Assembly: GCF_030317115.1 (NCBI RefSeq)
Contig: NZ_JASZYF010000040.1
Location: 1 to 45,937, forward strand
DNA: 45,937 nucleotides
Direction: 5' to 3'
From: Variovorax gracilis
GTDB taxonomy: Bacteria > Pseudomonadota > Gammaproteobacteria > Burkholderiales > Burkholderiaceae_C
In this document: in pieces, positions 7,981-17,641 of the stretch
How positions within the stretch are numbered: the stretch's first letter is position 1
Layout of the letters: each line of letters starts with the position of its first letter
Translations under genes and position numbers: made by a program
The notes under the pieces: model-generated
Database searches by the model: none
The model's input: the letters and a program-made list of their open reading frames with translations, nothing else
Told to the model about the DNA's origin: nothing

Positions 7981-10197
7981 ATGACAACTGAAGAAGAGGT
8001 ATGGCTTGGTCGGCTCAAGAAGCCGGCCGGACGATTCAAACCGCATTGCGAGTTCGCGCCCGTGGCGCGGTTCAACGGCACACACTGGGAGCCCGTGCGC
8101 GAGAGCGAACGCCGGGCGCGAAATGGCGCCGTGCTCTGCAATGACGGGCTGATCACAGTCGGGCAACATGTGGACACGTTCTGGCTGTATCGCCGCGGCG
8201 ATGCCGCGGGCGGCGCTATGGGCCAAACCGCCGAATCTCCGCAACGCGCGGATTCGTTGCTCGATCTGTCCGGCAAGACGATGGCCGAGGCGCGTCGCAT
8301 CTTGTGCGAACGAGGGGTTCAACTTCCCGACGGGAACGGGAACACGGCGGTGGTGCTGTTGGAAGATGGCCTGTGCGCGCACCTGAAATTCGAAAAGGCC
8401 GACCAAGGCTGGAAGGTCAAGGTACCAGCGAAAGGCTTGATAGAGCTCTTTCACGCGAAACCGAGTTGGAATCAGCTCGATCCCGATCGCCGTGTTCCTT
8501 TTCTGCCCGAATCTTTCGACAGGGATGTCGTGAAGACGGTCTCGTGGCTCACCGACACCGAATTCCTGTCGCAAGCGTTCGTGCAGTTCTCGGATGCAGT
8601 CTCGGCATATCAATCCATGCTGGGCGGCAATGAGCCCGCCTGGAGGCGACTTCAACGCGCCCTGAAGGACGCGCGTGTGAGCGGCGCTGAGGTGGATGAA
8701 TTTCACAACGCTGTGGAGCGCATGCGTGCAGAGTGGCCGGCGACATCTCGCGCTTTGTCTGGTCTACGCGAGTTGTCCGAGCTCTTTTTGGAAACGGAGG
8801 AAGCACGGGCCATACTCGTCCGTGCCGTCGAGCAACGAGCCTCCGAGAAGATGAGCGAGATCGAATCGAGCATTCGCTCCGAGCTCGACCAGCGTTTCAT
8901 CGCAACGCGCGAGGAGCTCGCGGCATTGGAGCAGCGCATCGAGCTCGATCGCGCGACGCAGGCCTCGATCGCCATTAGCGTTCACGAATCCCGCACGGCC
9001 AACGAAACTCTACTCAGGAAGGCTGAATCACTACGCAATGAAGTCGCCAGAACGAGCGAGCAAACGCAGTCGTCTCGCACACAGTTGGCGCGCATAAAGG
9101 ACGAGGTCGAACACCTCGAATCGGCGCGTTTGTCGGCGCAGCGCGAACGCGACGAGGCGCTCGCAGCGTCGAAGGCGATCGACGAGCGGCTGCGAGATTT
9201 TTCGCAGGAGGCGCGCCGGGCGTTCGAGGCGATGGTCGGCGCTTCGGATTCGCACGCTGCCGCATCGCTCGCGGAGCGGCTGCGCGACTGGCTGGCCGGG
9301 GCAGGCAAAGAGGTCCCCCCGTTCATGCCGTCGAGCGTTCCTCCGTGGTCACGGCCGAGCGCCGGCGAAGCCAAGATCATCGATACGCCGGCGCTAGGCG
9401 AACGCTTGTCGCAGGAGGCAGAGAATCACGGCATTCAGGAGCAGGACCTGTTGATGTTGGACGCGTTTGTCCGCGCGGGTGAGCCGGTCCTAGTCGCCGG
9501 GCGCATGGCCGATCAGAGCTTGCGCGCCTATGCTCGGGCCGTCAGCGGTGGCGAACTTCGTTTGCAGCCCTTGGATCCTTCAATCATCGGGCTGGACGAC
9601 TTGTGGCGCATGCCATCGACCGAGCGCCCTACCGCGTTCGCGTTAGCCTGGCACCGGGCAGTCACCTGTCCTGACGAACCCGTCCTGGTCTGCCTACGCG
9701 ACTTGGACGCAGCGCCGTTCCGGTTGTGGATGACGTCGCTTCTATCTGTACTCGCGGCACCAGACAGGCCCCGAAACTTGCTGATCACGGCGACTATGTC
9801 CTCTCCCGCCGGTGAAGCCGCGGCCCCTTCATCCTTGCGAGCCGATCCGGCCAGAGCGCTGGCAACAGTCGTAATGCGTGCTTCCCAGGAGGCTGTCACT
9901 TGCCCTGTGGTTCTGGGCGCCACGCTGATCGGAATGCCGACGCGACTGGCGATGGATGGCTCGTCGCTTGAGCCATCGCCCGGGGCGGCACGAGCGATTT
10001 GCAAGCTTGAGGCCGATCCGGTGGCCATCGCCCGGGCGCTTCGCGTGGCAGGCGCCGGCCGCGTTAGCGCGAACGGCCCAAGTAGCGAATCCATCGGTGC
10101 TTGGGCGAAATTTTGGTCTGATGGGAACTCGAACTCAGCGCCGCCATTCCTTCAACACGCCGTGCGAGCACTCGACAACCTTCGAGATACACGTTAA
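7981..10197 (+). CDS. Coiled-coil protein of Druantia-like locus (DruG position)
   Basis: 738 aa, ATG at 7981, 15 bases after the preceding stop. The N-terminal ~90 residues form a small globular region rich in beta strands. Residues about 280-420 are a long coiled coil with heptad-like Glu, Ala, Leu and Arg, containing segments such as IKDEVEHLESARL. The C-terminal 270 residues are alpha/beta; they hold no clear P-loop but have a strand followed by a TATMSS turn near residue 605. A structural or adaptor role beside the helicase fits the architecture. The position matches DruG of Druantia type II, but I have no sequence match to confirm it. The helicase starts 12 bases downstream, so the genes are co-transcribed. 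Confidence 0.75.
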   Translation: MTTEEEVWLGRLKKPAGRFKPHCEFAPVARFNGTHWEPVRESERRARNGAVLCNDGLITVGQHVDTFWLYRRGDAAGGAMGQTAESPQRADSLLDLSGKTMAEARRILCERGVQLPDGNGNTAVVLLEDGLCAHLKFEKADQGWKVKVPAKGLIELFHAKPSWNQLDPDRRVPFLPESFDRDVVKTVSWLTDTEFLSQAFVQFSDAVSAYQSMLGGNEPAWRRLQRALKDARVSGAEVDEFHNAVERMRAEWPATSRALSGLRELSELFLETEEARAILVRAVEQRASEKMSEIESSIRSELDQRFIATREELAALEQRIELDRATQASIAISVHESRTANETLLRKAESLRNEVARTSEQTQSSRTQLARIKDEVEHLESARLSAQRERDEALAASKAIDERLRDFSQEARRAFEAMVGASDSHAAASLAERLRDWLAGAGKEVPPFMPSSVPPWSRPSAGEAKIIDTPALGERLSQEAENHGIQEQDLLMLDAFVRAGEPVLVAGRMADQSLRAYARAVSGGELRLQPLDPSIIGLDDLWRMPSTERPTAFALAWHRAVTCPDEPVLVCLRDLDAAPFRLWMTSLLSVLAAPDRPRNLLITATMSSPAGEAAAPSSLRADPARALATVVMRASQEAVTCPVVLGATLIGMPTRLAMDGSSLEPSPGAARAICKLEADPVAIARALRVAGAGRVSANGPSSESIGAWAKFWSDGNSNSAPPFLQHAVRALDNLRDTR

Positions 10198-10209
10198 GGG
10201 GACATTCAC

Positions 10210-13200
10210 ATGCTCGATCCTTTTGGCGGCTTTCGCCGCATCCGGGAGTTCTGGCTCAGTTATCTGGACACGGCGTTTCGCATTCGCGACGAAGGGGTTT
10301 TACAAGCGCGGCGCGACCTTCTTCGCGAACCTGGGACTCTGGCAACCGATCCTTATCTCGAAGTCGTGCCGCGCTACCGCCAACGCGAACACCCGCTTGA
10401 GGCCGTCGCGGTCCTACCCGACGATTCCAATCCTTTGCACGGCTTTTCGTTTGAGGGTCGCCGCGCCTTTGCCGAACTCGTGCTTTCCGGCTTGTTTCCG
10501 GGCGTGCCGTCGGGCGATCCGGAGTTGCGCAGACGCAGCCCTGCCCACGTGCGGCCGTACACCCATCAATGGACGATGCTTGAAAGAGGTTCAAGAGCGG
10601 GCCGCCCGGGAATCGTTACCTCGGGCACGGGCTCGGGCAAGACCGAGTCTTTCATGCTGCCTCTCCTCGCAGCGCTATCTGAAGAAGCCGTGCGATGGCC
10701 AGCTCCCGCGCGACCGTACGATGTGAAACCCTGGTTCGAGCGCGGAGACGAGTTTTGCTTACACCGCGGCGACGAACCGGTGCAGCGCCCCAAGGCGGTC
10801 CGTGCGATCTTGCTATACCCGATGAACGCACTGGTCGAGGACCAGATGGCACGCCTTCGTCGCACCCTGGATTCGCCCGATGCTCACGCCGTCATGGACG
10901 AGCGGTTCGCAGGAAATCGCATCTTCTTCGGTCGCTACACTGGAGATACGCCGGTCACCGGCCATCTACGCCATCCTCGCTTGGCTGACGATCTCGACGA
11001 AAAGCGCAGCCTCCAACGGCGAAAGGCCCAGCTCAAGACTCGCTTGATTGACATGCATCAGGGGCAATCGATCGCCAGGGAGCACGATGCGCTTGAGCGC
11101 GAGAGGGTGCGAGCAGCCAGGGAACGGGGTGAAGCAGTATCCGATCACGAGGACACTCGCTACATGTTCCCTGCCTGCGACGGGGGCGAGCTGGTCAGCC
11201 GGTGGGACATGCAAGCGACGCCACCGGACATTCTCGTGACCAACACATCAATGTTGGCGACGATGTTGGTGCGCGAAGTCGAGGCGAACATATGGGACGC
11301 AACACGCCGGTGGCTGGAAAGTGATCCTGACGCCTACTTCTACCTCGTGCTGGACGAACTGCATTTGGTTCGCGGCTCGGCAGGCTCGGAGATCGTCGGT
11401 CTGTTGCGGTCTTTGTTCGCCCGACTAGGCCTGCACCGCGCCGAAATGCGCCACAAACTGAGAATTCTGGGGTCCAGTGCATCGCTGCCGACGGGCGAGG
11501 AGCCCGGCGCGGAGCAGACCGAAACATACTTGCGGCAGTTCTTCGGTTCGTTCGGTACATCGAAGACGCCGAGCGATCCGGGCTCGGCCGATTTGTGGCC
11601 CGAAGCGGTCGTTGCTGGCGACGCCGAAAGAATTCCCACTACAGCTGATCTCCCGCTGCCCACTGGGCCTTTCGTCGACGTTGTCACGCGCTTCGCCGAC
11701 GGCGTCGATGAGCTGGTCAGCCGCATCGAAAGGCGGACCGACGAGCTCGATCGCGTCTTTGCCGGCGCGGCCGTCGCACTGGGAAAGCCAACCAACGGAC
11801 AAGCGCCCGGCGATGTCGCCGTGGCGGTGGTGTCGGAGGTCGCAGCATTACTGGCTCACGCATGCAGGGACGAAGTTACGGGCAGACCCAGAGCGACGTC
11901 AGCTGATGCGGTCGCAACGCGACTGTTCGGACAGACGCCGGATCGGCTTCCGGCGATGCAGGGACTTTGTGTGTTGCGCGGGCTGGCGGATCGCATCGGT
12001 ATTCCAGAGATGTATGGCGCTGCGCCGCCTGCCAACCTTCCCAGCGTGCGGTTCCATATGTTCTTTCGAAGCGCAGAGGGATTGTTCGCGTCGGTGAGGC
12101 GTGACGAAGACCGAACGCTTTTCGAGAATCTGACCATCGAGCGCGGCACCTCGCACGGCGCATGCCTCGATGGGACGACTCGTCGGCTGGTGGAGCTCGT
12201 GTATTGCGAAGCCTGTGGCGAGCTGTTCGTCGGCGGGCGCCGCACGCCTGATGGAAATTCGGTGACCGAGGTGCTGACGACAGCGCCGAACCTTGAGGAG
12301 TTGCCCGAACGGCCGTCCGATGCACTTTACGAGGAGCTGGCCCACGTCGACTATGCCGTCTTTTGGCCCACGCAGTGCAGTCCCCGGGATACGGCGACCG
12401 GGGAGGCGTGGCTCCCCCGATCGCTTGACACGCGCAACAGCGTTTTGGCAGTCGCATCCAACGGCCCGTACGGTGTTTCGGGGCTGCTATTTTCGGCACC
12501 GAAGAATGACGAGCGGCAGCCCGGATCGGCGCTGCCCCGGTGTTGCCCCTCGTGCGCAACGGACTATTCGCAGCGCAAGCAAGGCGTCAAGTCGCCGCTT
12601 CGCAGTTTTCGCACCGGTTTTGCCAAGGCATCTCAGCTGTTGGCAAGCGAGATGTTCTCGCTGCTGCACGTTGCGGGCTCGGCGCCCAAGTCGATCGTGT
12701 TTTCCGATAGCCGCCAGGACGCTGCGCGCGCAGCGTTGAACATCGAAGGGCGTCATCACCAGGATATGCGGCGTCAGCTCGTGGTCGCCGAGCTTCGAAA
12801 GGCCGGAGCGGCTTCTGCAAAGATATCTCCGCAGCAAATGGCCGAGATGGAGGAGGAGGCAAATCGACTGTGGGCGGCCGGAGACAAAAAGGCCGCTTTT
12901 GCCCTGCACGATGAGCTCGATCGAATGAAGGCCGCGGGGGACGGCAAACGAGTGCCGTTGGCCACGATCCTCGAACCCCGAAGCCCTGTGGATCGAAAGA
13001 TGAAGGCGTTGATGCGGCGGTATGTCGAGCTCGGCGTCCATCCTGTCGACCCGGCGGGCGTCGCCGACGTGAAAGGAAAGCCGTGGTATTCGTGGATGGT
13101 GGATCGCGGCGACGAGCAGGAATGGCGCTCTATCGACGAGTACGACACGGCCGGTGAAGCTAGACATGCCATGGTCCGGGAGCAGCGCCCGTTGACCTAC

Positions 13201-16020
13201 GAGGTTCTGTTCTCCAAGACGTACTTCGCACTTGAGGAAACGGGCATTGGCTACCCATCTTTGACGGCTTCTGCAGAGGGCGACTCCGACAGGCTCGACG
13301 CGTTGCTTCGAGTCTTGGGCGATAGCTATCAGGTCGAAGGAAACCCCTATCGCGACGTCGCAACAGTCTCGCGGCCTACCGAGTTCCCTGGCAAGCTCAA
13401 GCGATTCGCGAAAGCGACCGGCCAGGATCAGGACCGCGTGCTCAGCGAGTTTCTTGCGCGCTTAGAAAATCTCGGCCACCGCGACGGTATCGTCTTGCTC
13501 GACAAGCTCTTTGTGCGATTGACTGACGAGGCCGACCGATGGTGGCGTTGTAGCGCGTGCGGCCGCGTGCATTTGCATCGCGGATTCGGAATTTGCACAC
13601 GATGCTTCGATCCGCTTCCGAGCGACCCCGATGGAGCGGTCCAAGCCCTTCGCACGCAGAATTTCTTAGGCCGGCGGATCACTCGGGGGGAGGAGGCCGA
13701 GTCTTCAGCGTTTCGCTTGAGCTGCGCGGAATTGACAGGTCAAACCGACGCACCTGCTCAGCGGCTGCGCGCGTTCCGCGGCATCTTCGTGGGCAACGAC
13801 GCCCAGAACTCGCCGCTATCGAAGCGTGCTAGGGAGATCGATCTACTTTCTGTGACGACGACGATGGAGGTTGGCATCGATATCGGCCCGCTGCAGGCGG
13901 TCTATCAGGCCAATATGCCGCCTCAACGCTTCAACTATCAACAGCGTGTTGGCCGCGCAGGCCGACGCGGTCAAGCTTTTTCTCTCGTCACGACGCTGTG
14001 CCGCAGTCGGAGCCACGACTTGCACTATTTCCGCGGACCGGCCGCAATCACGGGCGACGCCCCGCCGCCCCCGTTCTTGACCGCCGATCACCCGGAGATT
14101 CCGTCGCGCATCGTCCGAAAGGCTTGGCTGGTCGCCGCATTCGCCCTGACCCGCGATGAAAGCGGTGGGAGCTATCCTGGCGATGCGGTTCGTGACACAA
14201 ATGGCGAATTTCCGATGGCATCGCTGGTACTCGATGCCGATGCGAATTGGCGGATGGTTCTCGGGGATGCGCTTTCGCGGACGTCAAACGTACGAGATGC
14301 CGTGATTCGAGCGATTGCAGACGGCGACGAAGCGCGAGTACGCGCGTTGACCGCTGCATCATCTGTGCAGGACACCCTCGATTCAATTTGGGGCGTGGCG
14401 GGCGAAGTGGATGGTACCGACATGCCTCTGGGCGAATTCCTCGCGGAACACGGACTGCTCCCGTTGTACGGCATGCCCACGCGGGTTCGATCGCTATACA
14501 CGGGGGTGAGCGGCACGGGCGAGTCGATGCAGTTCGCCACGATCGACCGCGAGCTGGATTTGGCCGTATTCGAGTTCGCCCCTGGCAGGTCCCTCGTGAA
14601 AGACAAGCGTCGCTACGATTGCACGGGCTTCTCTGCGCCGCTTCTACCGCCCCGGTTCCGCGGTGGGCGTGCGCGCGCCATGGGTGATTGGATCGACAGC
14701 CGACGATGGATCGCGCGGTGCGGCAACTGCAGCGCCGTCACAGGTGTCGCGCCAAAGCCCGAGGCCGATTCGGTTTGTCCGGACTGTGGGGGCACCCTTG
14801 CCGCGTCGGATTTCTTGTACTACGTCAGCCCCGCTGCCTTCACGACCGATTTCGCTCCCAAAGAGGTCTCGGATTCGGAGCAGTTGCGCTCTTTCCGCCG
14901 GATCGTGACGCTTGAGGCGGACAATACCATCGCCACGCGAGCATGTCCGGTCACCAATGCACTGATCGGTTCTTCCGGCACCGCCAAGGTGCTTCGACTC
15001 AACGAGGGACTATCCGAGGCGGGCCAAGATGCCGAACCCTTCGACGTGCGCGAGTTCGAGACGCACAAGGTCAGTGTCGAGCCTGGCTTGAAGTGGAGCC
15101 TGCCGGACCAAGCGTTACTCAAAGAGGCGGGACGCATCGCTCAGCGACGCGGCGCGGCCGACGGTCCAGGGGAAGAGTCGGTTGTTCGGCTGATGGCCAG
15201 AAAGACCACGGACGCCCTGTTTCTCATGCCCGACTCCATTCCCCAGGGCTTGGACGTCGCACGCGTGTCCCGCAGGGCCACGGATACAGGAGTGCGCTCG
15301 GCATGGATCAGCGCGACGCAGCTGCTCTTGCAACGGGCCGCACTCGAGATGGATATCGATCCGGAGGAATTCGACGCGCTGGAGCCGCGCGCGTCGTCTG
15401 GTCGCCCCATGATCCTGCTGGCCGACTATCTGTCCAACGGTGCGGGTTTCTGTCGTCGGTTGTCGGAAGGCGCTTCACCCCTCGCGATGCAGCTGATCCG
15501 CGGCATGGTGGACGAGCCCGAACGAGATCCCTTGATTGCCCGATTTCTCTACGATTCTCATCGAGCTCGCTGTAGGGCAGCGTGCTATGTCTGCTTGCAG
15601 CGCTACGGAAATCGCAGCCACCACGGTTTGCTCGACTGGCGGCTCGGACTCGCAGCACTGCGTGTTCTTTACCAACCCGACTGGCGGGCCGGGCTGGACG
15701 ATCGGTGGGAAGCCCATGAGCTTCGCGACTGGAAGGCCATCGCACACGAACAAGCGCAATCGCTCGCGGCGCTCAGACCCGATCGCTTCACGGTGGAACG
15801 CGTCGGCCGAATGGCACTGCCGGTCGTGCGGGGCGATGCTCCTGATCCTGTGCGGCTGGTGATCGCGCATCCCTTCTGGTCGCACGCCGCGGTCAGGGAT
15901 CTCGCGGACGCAGCTGGATTTTCGGGAAGGACATTGATCATCGATTCGTTCCATGCCGAGCGGCGTCCGCAGCGCGTCGTCGATATGGCTTTAAAGGGAA
16001 TTTTCGACAGGAATCAGTAG
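10210..16020 (+). CDS. druE: Giant DUF1998 superfamily 2 helicase, DruE-like
   Basis: 1936-aa helicase, the probable motor of an anti-phage system. Visible motifs: Walker A GTGSGKT (139-145), LYPMNALVEDQ (motif Ia), DELH (382-385), SAS (423-425), FSDSRQDAA (about 832-840), TTTMEVGIDIG (1216-1226) and QRVGRAGRRG (1245-1254). Several CxxC pairs that may bind zinc lie near residues 664, 777, 1112 and 1504-1525. The C-terminal DUF1998 zinc region has CYVCLQRYGN and conserved histidines (about 1786-1825). Fusion of helicase and DUF1998 at this length is typical of Druantia E; in DISARM they are two proteins (DrmA and DrmB). AGGGG precedes the ATG. It probably translocates on DNA; the substrate is unknown. 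Confidence 0.85.
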   Translation: MLDPFGGFRRIREFWLSYLDTAFRIRDEGVLQARRDLLREPGTLATDPYLEVVPRYRQREHPLEAVAVLPDDSNPLHGFSFEGRRAFAELVLSGLFPGVPSGDPELRRRSPAHVRPYTHQWTMLERGSRAGRPGIVTSGTGSGKTESFMLPLLAALSEEAVRWPAPARPYDVKPWFERGDEFCLHRGDEPVQRPKAVRAILLYPMNALVEDQMARLRRTLDSPDAHAVMDERFAGNRIFFGRYTGDTPVTGHLRHPRLADDLDEKRSLQRRKAQLKTRLIDMHQGQSIAREHDALERERVRAARERGEAVSDHEDTRYMFPACDGGELVSRWDMQATPPDILVTNTSMLATMLVREVEANIWDATRRWLESDPDAYFYLVLDELHLVRGSAGSEIVGLLRSLFARLGLHRAEMRHKLRILGSSASLPTGEEPGAEQTETYLRQFFGSFGTSKTPSDPGSADLWPEAVVAGDAERIPTTADLPLPTGPFVDVVTRFADGVDELVSRIERRTDELDRVFAGAAVALGKPTNGQAPGDVAVAVVSEVAALLAHACRDEVTGRPRATSADAVATRLFGQTPDRLPAMQGLCVLRGLADRIGIPEMYGAAPPANLPSVRFHMFFRSAEGLFASVRRDEDRTLFENLTIERGTSHGACLDGTTRRLVELVYCEACGELFVGGRRTPDGNSVTEVLTTAPNLEELPERPSDALYEELAHVDYAVFWPTQCSPRDTATGEAWLPRSLDTRNSVLAVASNGPYGVSGLLFSAPKNDERQPGSALPRCCPSCATDYSQRKQGVKSPLRSFRTGFAKASQLLASEMFSLLHVAGSAPKSIVFSDSRQDAARAALNIEGRHHQDMRRQLVVAELRKAGAASAKISPQQMAEMEEEANRLWAAGDKKAAFALHDELDRMKAAGDGKRVPLATILEPRSPVDRKMKALMRRYVELGVHPVDPAGVADVKGKPWYSWMVDRGDEQEWRSIDEYDTAGEARHAMVREQRPLTYEVLFSKTYFALEETGIGYPSLTASAEGDSDRLDALLRVLGDSYQVEGNPYRDVATVSRPTEFPGKLKRFAKATGQDQDRVLSEFLARLENLGHRDGIVLLDKLFVRLTDEADRWWRCSACGRVHLHRGFGICTRCFDPLPSDPDGAVQALRTQNFLGRRITRGEEAESSAFRLSCAELTGQTDAPAQRLRAFRGIFVGNDAQNSPLSKRAREIDLLSVTTTMEVGIDIGPLQAVYQANMPPQRFNYQQRVGRAGRRGQAFSLVTTLCRSRSHDLHYFRGPAAITGDAPPPPFLTADHPEIPSRIVRKAWLVAAFALTRDESGGSYPGDAVRDTNGEFPMASLVLDADANWRMVLGDALSRTSNVRDAVIRAIADGDEARVRALTAASSVQDTLDSIWGVAGEVDGTDMPLGEFLAEHGLLPLYGMPTRVRSLYTGVSGTGESMQFATIDRELDLAVFEFAPGRSLVKDKRRYDCTGFSAPLLPPRFRGGRARAMGDWIDSRRWIARCGNCSAVTGVAPKPEADSVCPDCGGTLAASDFLYYVSPAAFTTDFAPKEVSDSEQLRSFRRIVTLEADNTIATRACPVTNALIGSSGTAKVLRLNEGLSEAGQDAEPFDVREFETHKVSVEPGLKWSLPDQALLKEAGRIAQRRGAADGPGEESVVRLMARKTTDALFLMPDSIPQGLDVARVSRRATDTGVRSAWISATQLLLQRAALEMDIDPEEFDALEPRASSGRPMILLADYLSNGAGFCRRLSEGASPLAMQLIRGMVDEPERDPLIARFLYDSHRARCRAACYVCLQRYGNRSHHGLLDWRLGLAALRVLYQPDWRAGLDDRWEAHELRDWKAIAHEQAQSLAALRPDRFTVERVGRMALPVVRGDAPDPVRLVIAHPFWSHAAVRDLADAAGFSGRTLIIDSFHAERRPQRVVDMALKGIFDRNQ

Positions 16021-16225
16021 CAAGGCATGCAGCTTGTCACGCTCCGGAGGGCTGCGCCACGGGAGCGGTACCAGGCGCGCGCTAGTGCCTGACCATGCGC
16101 AGTCCTCGCGACTGGTCAGCACAGATGGAACTCGACGCGGCAAGCGATACCGTGATCTCGCATTCGCGCCAGTGTTCCAATAAGGTAGCGACCTTGAAAA
16201 GGGTGCGCGCAAGGGCGAAAGGGTT

Positions 16226-16753
16226 ATGGATGTAGTAGATCAAGCGGCGCGATCGCGGATCATGCGAAGCGTCGGGCAAGTCAATACAAAGCCTGAGCTG
16301 GTGCTGCGTCACGCGCTTCATGGACTAGGGCTTCGATACAAACTTCACGACCCTCGCCTCCCTGGTAGACCAGACCTTGTTTTTCCCAAGTACGGAGCTG
16401 TAGTGTTCGTCCACGGCTGCTTCTGGCATGCACACGAATGTCGCTTTGGATCGACTCCTTCAACGCGGACAAATTTTTGGCAGAGCAAGTTCGATGCGAA
16501 TCGCAAACGCGACGCGCTGGCTTTAGAACGTTTGAGCCAGCAAGGGTGGAGAAGTCTGGTGGTCTGGGAGTGCGCGCTAAAACCCTACGATGCTGCTCGT
16601 ACCGATGAAACCGCCAGGTGGGTAAGGCAATGGCTCATCGCTGGCAGACCATCAACGCAAGTGGACGCCACAAATATCACGGGCCCTCAGGCGAGGGGAA
16701 GATCAGGGCGTTTATCCTCTAACGCTTTGAGCTTCGATTGGCAGCGCCACTGA
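16226..16753 (+). CDS. vsr: Very short patch repair (Vsr) endonuclease
   Basis: Nicks T:G mismatches created when 5-methylcytosine deaminates, starting very short patch repair. The catalytic Asp is in LPGRPD (D50), and FVHGCFWHAHEC carries the active-site His (H63, H68). The zinc ligands line up as C65, H70, C72 and C116, matching the E. coli enzyme with an offset of one. The last ~45 residues are an unconserved tail. The neighbouring cytosine-C5 methyltransferase supplies the lesion that makes a Vsr useful. The following gene starts one base after this stop. Confidence 0.93.
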   Translation: MDVVDQAARSRIMRSVGQVNTKPELVLRHALHGLGLRYKLHDPRLPGRPDLVFPKYGAVVFVHGCFWHAHECRFGSTPSTRTNFWQSKFDANRKRDALALERLSQQGWRSLVVWECALKPYDAARTDETARWVRQWLIAGRPSTQVDATNITGPQARGRSGRLSSNALSFDWQRH

Positions 16754-16754
16754 A

Positions 16755-17618
16755 ATGACCTACGGTACTCAGATTCTTGCACGATCTCTCAGTGTCGCGA
16801 CAGGCGGCGCCAACGGTTTTATGCATGGAAACCTTTGGCAATATCACCCCCGCTCAGATCGCCATTCGAAGATTGCCTGCTGGGGGGTCTTTTTCGATTT
16901 GATGCTTCGGGGGAATCTGCTCTACCGTCACGTCGTCGACGGCAAGGTGGCCTTCGGGATCAACCACCGAATGAGAGATTTTCAGAACGACCGGCAGAAG
17001 GACCTCGATTTAGTGATCTGTCGCCGCTCAAACCCGGAAGCGTCATCGACTATTCAAACGTTCGCAGACATGATTTCTGCGTACAACATCGTGCTTTCGC
17101 CTCAAGAACAGGCCCTCCTACGCGGGCTGCCGGACATTGAAATTTCCGGGGTTCAGACGGCACTCGTCGCGCTGGAAGCCAAGGCCGCGTTTACAGAGTT
17201 TGGAAAGGCCCGACCCCGGCTTTACGATGAACTGAATAGCTCTCACCTCACTATTCATGGCGATACGGATTCGGCGATCGCAGCGGGTCTGGCGTTGATC
17301 AATGCCGCCGACACCTTCATCAGCCCCTTGCGGAATCCTTGGGCGATCGGCACACAGACAACTGTCATCAATCCGCACAAACAGCCGGCCAACGCGGCGA
17401 GTGCCATTGCCAAGGTAACTCAGCTACCGAGGCGAGCCGCCGTCGGTCAACGGGGGTTTGATGCGATGGGGGTAGTCCTCATTTCATGCGCCAACGACGG
17501 TAGCCCGGTTAGTCTCGTCACAACGCCGCCCGCACCACAGCCCGGGGCTGCCTTCCAGTACGATGCGTTCATCGAGCGAATTGACACGATCTACGCATCT
17601 AGGTTCGCCGGGCTGTAA
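16755..17618 (+). CDS. Probable PD-(D/E)XK restriction endonuclease
   Basis: 287-aa protein placed between Vsr and a cytosine methyltransferase, where the cognate restriction enzyme usually sits. A PD-(D/E)XK-like core can be read: D83/D85 in KDLDLVI at the end of a strand, then E141 and K143 in VALEAKA, followed by a helix. Residues 1-70 include an aromatic segment (HGNLWQYHPRSDRH). It ends 23 bases from the convergent methyltransferase stop. The nuclease call rests on motif spacing and context, not on a family match. The specificity cannot be read. Confidence 0.6.
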   Translation: MTYGTQILARSLSVATGGANGFMHGNLWQYHPRSDRHSKIACWGVFFDLMLRGNLLYRHVVDGKVAFGINHRMRDFQNDRQKDLDLVICRRSNPEASSTIQTFADMISAYNIVLSPQEQALLRGLPDIEISGVQTALVALEAKAAFTEFGKARPRLYDELNSSHLTIHGDTDSAIAAGLALINAADTFISPLRNPWAIGTQTTVINPHKQPANAASAIAKVTQLPRRAAVGQRGFDAMGVVLISCANDGSPVSLVTTPPAPQPGAAFQYDAFIERIDTIYASRFAGL

Positions 17619-17641
17619 TAGGTGATCGGCGACAATGTCGG